Part shown: positions 1 through 5,024 of the stretch, one piece after another
Numbering within the stretch: the stretch's first letter is position 1
Layout: the number at the start of each line of letters is the position of its first letter
From: Prochlorothrix sp035286285
GTDB taxonomy: Bacteria > Cyanobacteriota > Cyanobacteriia > Prochlorotrichales > Prochlorotrichaceae
Reading direction: 5' to 3'
Assembly: GCA_035286285.1 (NCBI GenBank)
Contig: JAYKJG010000236.1
Location: 1-5,024 of the forward strand
Length of the DNA stretch: 5,024 nucleotides
Notes under the pieces: generated by a model
What the model was told of the DNA's origin: nothing
The model's database searches: none
The model's input: only the letters and a program-made list of their open reading frames with translations
Translations under genes and position numbers: made by a program

Positions 1-2632
1 CAAGCTGCTGTGCCCAGGTCGCATCTTTGACATAAATCAGGACTTTTGCCCCTAAGGATGACCCGATCGCCTTGGCTGTGCGAGCTTTCTCTAGCACCTT
101 ATTGCTCTCATCCCGTAGCTGCCGCAATTGCTCCCAAATTGAGACCAGTTGCCCATGGTGAGCATTGGGGGAAAGTTGGATCCAACCAGCGGCAAAAACA
201 GAGGCGTGGGGGGTGCTGTAGGGCAGGTTTTGCCAGATATCTTCGGCCATGTGGGAGAGGACCGGGGCGATCGCCTTGGCTAAATTCTCCAGGATTAGCG
301 CCATTACGGTTTGGCAACTGCGGCGGCGGAAAGCATCGGGGGCACTGATATAGAGGCGATCTTTGGCGATATCCAGATAAAAATTAGAGAGATCCACCAC
401 ACAGAAGTTTTGCACCGCCTGGAAAAAGCGGAAAAACTGGTAGCTTTCGTAGGCTGCGGTAATCTCGCTCAACACCTCACTGCTGCGGTGGAGCATATAG
501 CGATCGATCTGGGGCAACTGCTCATAGGGAATTGCATCCTCAGCGGGATCGAAGTCATGCAAGTTCCCCAGCAGATAGCGGGCCGTGTTGCGAATTTTGC
601 GGTAAACCTCGGCAATTTGCTTGAGAATATTCGGCCCCAAGGTCATATCGTTGCTGTAGTCCACCGAAGAGACCCACAGCCGCAGCACATCGGCCCCATA
701 GGGCGGATCCTGCTTTTGGTTTTTGCCGCCGTTAATGACCACATCGGGATCAATCACATTACCCAGGGACTTACTCATTTTGTAGCCCTTTTCATCCAGG
801 GTAAAGCCGTGGGTTAACACCGTCTGATAGGGCGCATGGCCATGAACCGCCACACTGGTGAGCAAACTGGACTGGAACCAACCCCGATGCTGGTCTGAGC
901 CTTCCAAATAGACATCGGCGGGATAGTTAAGTTGGTTGTGCTGAACCACCCCCGCCCAAGAGGTGCCGGAGTCAAACCAAACATCCATGGTATCGGTGCC
1001 CTTACGGTAGCGATCGGCCCGATCGCGGTAGCTTTCCGGTAATAATTCCGCCACGGAGAGCGCCCACCAAGCATCGGAGCCTTGTTCCGCCACGATCGCC
1101 TGAATATGATCGAGAGTCTCCTCATTCATCAGCGCTTCCCCGCTGTCCTGATCATAGAAAACCGGAATCGGCACTCCCCAACTGCGCTGGCGAGAAATGC
1201 ACCAATCCGATCGATCGCTGACCATAGCCGTGATCCGATTCTGCCCCTGGGCCGGAACCCATTGAACTGCGCCAATGGCCGCTAATGCCGCCTCCCGGAA
1301 GCCATCCACCGAGGCAAACCACTGCTCCGTCGCCCGGAAAATCGTCGGTTTCTTGGTGCGCCAGTCGTAGGGATAGCGGTGGGCATAGTTTTCCTGCAAA
1401 ATCAGCGACCCCGCCGCCTCTAGCGCCTGGGTTACCTCTGCATTGGCCGTTTTCAGCACATTTAGCCCCGCAAATGGCCCCGCTTCCGCCGTCATGTCCC
1501 CCCGCTCATCCACCGGACACAACACCGGCAACCCGTAGCGCTGCCCCACCAGAAAGTCATCCTGACCGTGCCCCGGAGCCGTATGGACCAGTCCGGTGCC
1601 GGATTCCGTCGTAATATAGTCGCCGCCGATGACCACGGGACTTTGGCGATCGAACAACGGATGCTGATAGGTCGCATACTCCAACATCTTGCCCATAACC
1701 CGCGCCAAGACCTGCAACGGCTGGCCAAACTTCTGGGCCAGGGTTTCCACCAAATCCGAGGCCACAATTAAGTACTTGGGCGGTCGGCTCTTAGCGTCGG
1801 GGGCCAGGTTATCGGCTCCGGTATCGACCACGGCATAGGTGAGGTCGCCATTGACGGCCACGGCGAGGTTACCGGGGATGGTCCAGGGGGTTGTGGTCCA
1901 GATGGCGAGGCCCAGGTCGGGGACGTATTCCTGGAGGGCGGGGCGCAAACTGTCGGGGATGCTGAGAACGCGGAAGGCGGCGTAGAGGCTGGGGGAGGTG
2001 TGGCCGTCGGGATATTCCAGTTCGGCTTCGGCAAGGGCGGTTTGGGAACTGGGACTCCAATGCACCGGCTTCAGCCCCCGGTAAATATAGCCCTTGAGGA
2101 ACATTTGCTTAAAGACTTCCAACTGGGCCGCTTCGTATTCTGGCTTGAGGGTCAGGTAGGGGGTCTCCCACTCTCCCCACACGCCGTAGCGCTGGAAGCC
2201 TTGGCTCTGGTTTGCGACTTGTTCGTGGGCGTAGGCGGTGGCTTTTTGGCGGAGATCTACGGGGGTGAGGTCGCGGCGTTCCTCTGGTTTGAGGGATTGC
2301 AAGACTTTGAGTTCGATCGGCAGCCCATGGCAGTCCCAACCGGGGATATAGCGCACCTTGCGCCCCTGCATAAGCTGATACTTGTTAATAATATCCTTCA
2401 GGATTTTGTTGAGGGCGTGGCCCACATGGAGGCTGCCGTTGGCGTAGGGGGGACCATCGTGGAGCAGGAAGGCTTCACCGGGGTTTTCACGGCTGAGGCG
2501 CTGGTAAATCTGCTGTTCCTGCCAATATTGCTGAATTTCCGGCTCCCGAATCACGGCATTGGCCCGCATGTTGAAGTCGGTTTGCAGAAGGTTGAGGGTG
2601 TCTTTATATTGGCCCGGATCAGCTTTACTCAC
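1..2632 (-). CDS. ileS: Isoleucyl-tRNA synthetase, 3' end cut by window edge
   Basis: Cytoplasmic class I aminoacyl-tRNA synthetase that charges tRNA-Ile with isoleucine using ATP and edits misactivated valine. The frame is open from the GTG at 2632 to the left edge, giving 877 residues with no stop or frameshift. Visible motifs in order are the ATP-binding HVGH at residues 69-72 (the HIGH signature), WDCHGLPIE just after it, the threonine-rich editing motif WTTTPWT from 245, the editing-site block GTGLVHTAPGHGQDD at 345-359, WCISRQRSWG at 477-486, DQHRGW at 580-585, and KMSKS at 618-622. The helical anticodon-binding domain begins near residue 700. Family members are about 950-960 residues, so roughly 80 C-terminal residues, including the expected zinc-binding cysteines, lie outside. 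An insertion of about nine residues follows KMSKS (near 635-645) compared with E. coli as I recall it. GTG is preferred as start because AAGGA lies five bases upstream and the N-terminus matches the family; the ATG at residue 22 would remove conserved sequence. The identification is essentially certain. Confidence 0.98.
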   Translation of the reverse strand, partial: MSKADPGQYKDTLNLLQTDFNMRANAVIREPEIQQYWQEQQIYQRLSRENPGEAFLLHDGPPYANGSLHVGHALNKILKDIINKYQLMQGRKVRYIPGWDCHGLPIELKVLQSLKPEERRDLTPVDLRQKATAYAHEQVANQSQGFQRYGVWGEWETPYLTLKPEYEAAQLEVFKQMFLKGYIYRGLKPVHWSPSSQTALAEAELEYPDGHTSPSLYAAFRVLSIPDSLRPALQEYVPDLGLAIWTTTPWTIPGNLAVAVNGDLTYAVVDTGADNLAPDAKSRPPKYLIVASDLVETLAQKFGQPLQVLARVMGKMLEYATYQHPLFDRQSPVVIGGDYITTESGTGLVHTAPGHGQDDFLVGQRYGLPVLCPVDERGDMTAEAGPFAGLNVLKTANAEVTQALEAAGSLILQENYAHRYPYDWRTKKPTIFRATEQWFASVDGFREAALAAIGAVQWVPAQGQNRITAMVSDRSDWCISRQRSWGVPIPVFYDQDSGEALMNEETLDHIQAIVAEQGSDAWWALSVAELLPESYRDRADRYRKGTDTMDVWFDSGTSWAGVVQHNQLNYPADVYLEGSDQHRGWFQSSLLTSVAVHGHAPYQTVLTHGFTLDEKGYKMSKSLGNVIDPDVVINGGKNQKQDPPYGADVLRLWVSSVDYSNDMTLGPNILKQIAEVYRKIRNTARYLLGNLHDFDPAEDAIPYEQLPQIDRYMLHRSSEVLSEITAAYESYQFFRFFQAVQNFCVVDLSNFYLDIAKDRLYISAPDAFRRRSCQTVMALILENLAKAIAPVLSHMAEDIWQNLPYSTPHASVFAAGWIQLSPNAHHGQLVSIWEQLRQLRDESNKVLEKARTAKAIGSSLGAKVLIYVKDATWAQQL
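267..274. repeat. HIP1 octamer GCGATCGC
   Basis: Perfect copy of the highly iterated palindrome of many cyanobacterial genomes, inside the ileS coding region. It serves here as a taxonomic marker. Confidence 0.9.
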
Positions 2633-2637
2633 GGTGG

Positions 2638-2642
2638 TCCTT
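2638..2642 (-). promoter_or_regulatory. Ribosome binding site of ileS
   Basis: Read on the minus strand, AAGGA is followed by a five-base spacer and then the GTG at 2632. This good Shine-Dalgarno match supports the GTG over the internal ATG at residue 22. Confidence 0.7.
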
Positions 2643-2697
2643 GGTTGCTTGCGTAGAAGAGTGGTTGTGGACAAGGGGGGGATATGGCCCCGGTTTG

Positions 2698-2769
2698 CCC
2701 CATTATCCCGGACACTGCCCCGCTTCTTCAAGCCCCTGCGGCTCTGCCTTGTTGTCCGGGGGGCTGGGG
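2698..2769. repeat. Imperfect 13-bp inverted repeat in the ileS leader side
   Basis: CCCGGACA at 2707-2714 is exactly complementary to TGTCCGGG at 2753-2760. Across a symmetrical 4/4 internal loop, CCCCA at 2698-2702 pairs with TGGGG at 2765-2769. The enclosed loop is 38 bases. It lies 66-137 bases upstream of the ileS start and has no U-tract, so it does not look like an intrinsic terminator. It may be a leader RNA structure or chance in a GC-rich stretch. Confidence 0.4.
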
Positions 2770-2786
2770 TGGGGTTGTGATCAATC

Positions 2787-2826
2787 GTAAAGTTTGCTTT
2801 ACAGGTCTCGGCTAAACCTGTTAAAG
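2787..2826. repeat. Two overlapping, mutually exclusive inverted repeats
   Basis: GTAAAG at 2787-2792 is a perfect inverse of CTTTAC at 2797-2802 with a four-base loop. The same central arm, extended to CTTTACAGGT (2797-2806), also pairs with ACCTGTTAAAG at 2816-2826, giving ten base pairs with one bulged T and a nine-base loop. Only one of the two hairpins can form at a time. On the minus strand this lies about 155-195 bases upstream of the ileS start. It could be a DNA operator or an alternating leader structure. Confidence 0.45.
2798..2824 (-). promoter_or_regulatory. Weak candidate promoter for ileS
   Basis: On the minus strand, TTAACA (five of six to TTGACA) is followed after 15 bases by TGTAAA (four of six to TATAAT). 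The spacer is shorter than the preferred 17, so the match is weak. The hexamers fall inside the inverted repeat at 2797-2826, which would suit an operator overlapping a promoter. This is inference from pattern only; it would give a leader of roughly 160 bases. Confidence 0.18.
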
Positions 2827-2987
2827 TGCCCAGAAAGTTCAAGATCCTTGTTTCAAAAAGGTGTGCGCTTCGACGGTTACTTTAATCTCAGCGTCGCCTT
2901 GCTGGTCTGGCCTTGTGGTGGAGCAGTTTTGCTCTCCGCTTGTAAGTTTCCAGGCTTTAGCAAGGGATTCTAGTGCCTAAATCTGTT

Positions 2988-3016
2988 TGAAATTTTCAGA
3001 GCTTGAAATCCGGATT
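2988..3016. repeat. Two short palindromes
   Basis: TGAAA and TTTCA flank one base at 2988-2998, and AATCCGGATT at 3007-3016 is a perfect 10-bp palindrome. Each is short enough to arise by chance. They are listed because they sit in a row with two further inverted repeats leading up to the kinase gene, and because both are adjoined by TTGAA (2987-2991 and 3003-3007). Confidence 0.3.
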
Positions 3017-3021
3017 CTCCT

Positions 3022-3041
3022 GTAACCCCTTGAATGGTTAC
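3022..3041. repeat. 6-bp inverted repeat GTAACC/GGTTAC
   Basis: GTAACC at 3022-3027 and GGTTAC at 3036-3041 are perfectly complementary around an eight-base loop that contains TTGAAT (3030-3035). It is 50 bp upstream of the kinase start. The spacing, GTA-N14-TAC, does not fit the NtcA site GTA-N8-TAC. Confidence 0.35.
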
Positions 3042-3052
3042 CTATGAAAGCG

Positions 3053-3068
3053 ATTCAATCCATTGAAT
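3053..3068. promoter_or_regulatory. 16-bp dyad, possible operator of the kinase gene
   Basis: ATTCAAT-CC-ATTGAAT is a perfect inverted repeat with seven-base arms and a two-base spacer, ending 22 bp before the kinase ATG. The very short spacer favours a binding site for a dimeric DNA-binding protein over an RNA hairpin. The half-site TTGAAT recurs at 3030-3035. The protein that would bind cannot be named from the sequence. Confidence 0.4.
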
Positions 3069-3090
3069 TAACGTGATCCACCGCAATCTT

Positions 3091-5024
3091 ATGATATCTT
3101 CAACAGATGTATCCCCTGATTCATGGCCTCAAATCTCTGGCTATACCATTGTTGACCCACTGTATGTGGGATCTCGCACAGCCGTGTATCGAGCCGTACA
3201 AGCGGCCCAGCAGCGTCCGGTAGTGATCAAGGTGTTGCGGCGCGACTATCCCAGTTTTGGTGAGTTGGTGCAGTTTCGTAATCAATATACGATCGCCAAA
3301 AACCTCAATGTTCCTGGCATTATTCATCCCCTGAGCCTTCAGCCCTTCGGTCATGGCTATGTGCTGGTGATGGAAGACTGGGGAGGATTGTCTCTCAACC
3401 AATACCTACAGCAACACACACTCGATTGGGTTGAAGTGCTCAAGATTGCACTGCAACTGACCGCTATTCTGCACGATCTGCATCAGCAGCGCGTTATTCA
3501 TAAAGACATTAAACCTGCCAATATTCTGATTGATTCCGTATCGAAAGAAGTAAGGTTAATTGACTTCAGTATTGCTTCTTTGCTGCCCAAGGAAACTCAA
3601 GAGATTCAGAATCCAAATATTCTAGAGGGAACTTTAGCCTACTTGGCTCCCGAACAAACCGGGCGCATGAATCGTGGCATTGACTATCGAGCTGATTACT
3701 ATGCCCTGGGCGTGACGCTATACCAGCTATTAACGGGTCAGTTGCCTTTTGAGTCTGGCGATCCCTTGGAGTTGTTACATTGTCATATTGCCAAAACAGC
3801 GCAGTCAGTGAATCAGGTGAATCTCTCAGTGCCTGAGAGGGTGGGGGCGATCGTGGCAAAGCTGATGGCGAAGAATGCCGAAGACCGCTATCAAAGTGCG
3901 TTGGGTCTTCAGCATGATTTGCAGCAGTGCTTAAGCCAGTGGGAAGCCACAGGCACAGTTACTGAGTTTGAATTGGGACAGCGGGATTTGAGCGATCGCT
4001 TCTTAATCCCTGAAAAACTCTATGGTCGTGAAAGTGAAGTACAGATTTTGCTCAAGTCTTTTGAGCGAGTCTCCCAAGGTGCATCAGAACTGATGCTAGT
4101 AGCGGGATTTTCGGGAATTGGTAAGACTGCTGTGGTGAATGAAGTGCATAAGCCAATCACTCAGCAGAAGGGCTATTTCATTAAAGGAAAGTTCGACCAA
4201 TTTAATCGCAATATTCCTCTCTCAGCGTTCCTGCAAGCTTTGCGGGATCTGATGGGGCAACTGCTTTCAGAATCTGACAGTCAACTAGCCGAATGGAAAG
4301 CCCAAATCCTCAAAGCCGTGGGCGAAAATGGTCAGGTCTTGATTGAGGTAATTCCGGAGCTAGAGCAGGTCATTGGTCAGCAGCCCGCAGCCCCGGAACT
4401 GTCAGGAACCGCAGCCCAAAATCGATTTAACTTGCTGTTTCAGAAGTTTATTCAAGTTTTCACGACTGCTAATCATCCCCTCGTAATTTTCCTAGATGAT
4501 TTGCAGTGGTCTGATTCTGCTTCGCTGCAATTGCTGAAAGTGTTGATGGAAAGCAGTGGCTATCTGCTGATGTTGGGTGCTTATCGGGATAACGAAGTTT
4601 CACCGGTTCATCCCCTGATGCTGACGATCGGGGAATTGGAAAAAGCGAACTTAACCGTTAATACGATCACTTTGTTGCCGCTGAGCCTAGAGCATACCAA
4701 TTGTTTAGTGGCGGATACGTTGAAATGCAGCCAAGAGTTGTCAAAGCCGCTGACTCAATTGGTCGATCGTAAAACCAAAGGAAATCCTTTCTTTGCGACC
4801 CAATTTCTGAAGGCGCTCCATGAAGATGGGTACATTGTCTTTGACCGCGACCATGGCTATTGGCAATGTGATATTGCTCAGGTCAATGCCCTAGCACTGA
4901 CGGATGATGTGGTGGAGTTTATGGCGTTGCAGTTGCAGAAACTACCGGCAGCGACGCAAGAGGTTTTGAAGTTAGCGGCTTGCATTGGCGCACAGTTTGA
5001 TTTGCAGACCCTGGCGATCGTGGC
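3091..5024 (+). CDS. Ser/Thr kinase-AAA ATPase multidomain signalling protein (HstK-like), 3' end cut
   Basis: N-terminal 644 residues of what looks like a trifunctional Ser/Thr kinase/ATPase/sensor histidine kinase of the cyanobacterial HstK type. The kinase domain spans about residues 18-280. It has a glycine-poor nucleotide loop (25-33, YVGSRTAVY), Lys47 in VIKVL, the catalytic loop HKDIKPAN at 137-144 with Asp139 and Asn144, DFS at 158-160 in place of DFG, APEQTGRMNR from 186, and Arg266 in the AEDRYQ motif. A linker leads to YGRE at 311-314, the start of a P-loop ATPase of the AAA_16 type. That domain shows Walker A GFSGIGKT at 339-346, Walker B FLDD ending at 469-470 followed by LQWSD, GAYRDNEV at 496-503 and GNPFF at 564-568. 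No signal peptide or membrane segment is seen. Family members usually exceed 1,500 residues and continue into GAF and histidine kinase domains, so most of the protein is outside the window. The ATG at 3091 has no clear Shine-Dalgarno; GTG at 3073 in the same frame would add six residues. The target pathway cannot be read from the sequence. Confidence 0.94.
   Translation, partial: MISSTDVSPDSWPQISGYTIVDPLYVGSRTAVYRAVQAAQQRPVVIKVLRRDYPSFGELVQFRNQYTIAKNLNVPGIIHPLSLQPFGHGYVLVMEDWGGLSLNQYLQQHTLDWVEVLKIALQLTAILHDLHQQRVIHKDIKPANILIDSVSKEVRLIDFSIASLLPKETQEIQNPNILEGTLAYLAPEQTGRMNRGIDYRADYYALGVTLYQLLTGQLPFESGDPLELLHCHIAKTAQSVNQVNLSVPERVGAIVAKLMAKNAEDRYQSALGLQHDLQQCLSQWEATGTVTEFELGQRDLSDRFLIPEKLYGRESEVQILLKSFERVSQGASELMLVAGFSGIGKTAVVNEVHKPITQQKGYFIKGKFDQFNRNIPLSAFLQALRDLMGQLLSESDSQLAEWKAQILKAVGENGQVLIEVIPELEQVIGQQPAAPELSGTAAQNRFNLLFQKFIQVFTTANHPLVIFLDDLQWSDSASLQLLKVLMESSGYLLMLGAYRDNEVSPVHPLMLTIGELEKANLTVNTITLLPLSLEHTNCLVADTLKCSQELSKPLTQLVDRKTKGNPFFATQFLKALHEDGYIVFDRDHGYWQCDIAQVNALALTDDVVEFMALQLQKLPAATQEVLKLAACIGAQFDLQTLAIV
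3992..3999. repeat. HIP1 octamer GCGATCGC
   Basis: Second perfect HIP1 copy, in the linker between the kinase and ATPase domains (the Ser-Asp-Arg codons near residues 301-303). Its presence, with six further CGATCG cores in this gene, indicates that the kinase gene has long resided in a HIP1-bearing genome. Confidence 0.9.

Larger units (their letters stand above)
2633..3090. other. Divergent intergenic control region
   Basis: These 458 bp separate two divergently read genes, so they must hold the promoters or leaders of both unless ileS is transcribed from elsewhere. No tRNA, rRNA or mobile element is evident. The part next to ileS, up to about 2780, is GC-rich with runs of G and C. The part next to the kinase is more AT-rich and dense in short palindromes, listed separately. 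A 36-codon GTG-started frame at 2863-2973 on the plus strand is the only small frame of any note and is doubtful. Confidence 0.85.

Noticed and set aside
311..817. Plus-strand 168-codon open frame
   Set aside because: It is antisense to the KMSKS and anticodon-binding regions of ileS, whose conserved motifs are all on the other strand.
2000..2656. Plus-strand 218-codon open frame
   Set aside because: It lies antisense to the conserved HIGH-motif and editing regions of ileS and reads as a shadow of GC-rich codons, without any recognisable motif.
2837..2847. tRNA T-loop-like string GTTCAAGATCC
   Set aside because: No matching T-stem, anticodon arm or acceptor stem can be found around it.
2633..2860. 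T-box leader for ileS
   Set aside because: No T-box consensus or specifier stem is seen, and T-box control is not typical of cyanobacteria.
3022..3041. NtcA nitrogen-control site
   Set aside because: The palindrome is GTA-N14-TAC, whereas NtcA needs GTA-N8-TAC. The other GTA...TAC pair at 2787-2802 has N10 and also fails.
3044..3076. Ten-codon plus-strand mini-frame (MKAIQSIELT) ending 14 bases before the kinase ATG
   Set aside because: It has no ribosome binding site and is short enough to be expected by chance; a leader peptide cannot be supported.
3068..3095. Promoter TTAACG-N16-TATGAT in front of the kinase
   Set aside because: The -10 hexamer overlaps the ATG at 3091, so transcripts would begin after the start codon and the next in-frame start would cut into the nucleotide loop.

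Overview
The window suggests a cyanobacterium. The octamer GCGATCGC (HIP1) occurs twice and its core CGATCG at least 16 times in 5 kb. The isoleucyl-tRNA synthetase carries an insertion after its KMSKS loop that resembles cyanobacterial and plastid enzymes. The second gene belongs to a family of giant Ser/Thr-kinase/ATPase/histidine-kinase proteins typical of filamentous cyanobacteria. No narrower taxon can be named safely.

Layout: (1) Positions 1-2632, minus strand, hold the first 877 codons of ileS. It starts at GTG with an AAGGA ribosome binding site and runs off the left edge before its C-terminal end. (2) Positions 2633-3090 are a 458-bp divergent intergenic region with no convincing gene. 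It is rich in inverted repeats. On the ileS side are an imperfect 13-bp hairpin and two overlapping, mutually exclusive inverted repeats. On the kinase side is a cluster of short palindromes, ending in a 16-bp dyad 22 bp before the kinase start. (3) Positions 3091-5024, plus strand, hold the first 644 codons of a multidomain signalling protein: an N-terminal Ser/Thr kinase domain, then a P-loop ATPase of the AAA_16 type. It runs off the right edge. GAF and histidine-kinase modules, usual in this family, would lie outside the window.

The two genes have no evident functional link: one is translation housekeeping, the other a signalling hub. They share only the divergent control region. Base composition differs sharply between the GC-rich 5' third of ileS and the more AT-rich kinase gene, yet both carry CGATCG cores. 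I found no RNA gene, insertion sequence, CRISPR array or clear terminator. No clearly new system is visible. The points most worth a second look are the non-canonical kinase active-site residues and the palindrome-dense intergenic region.
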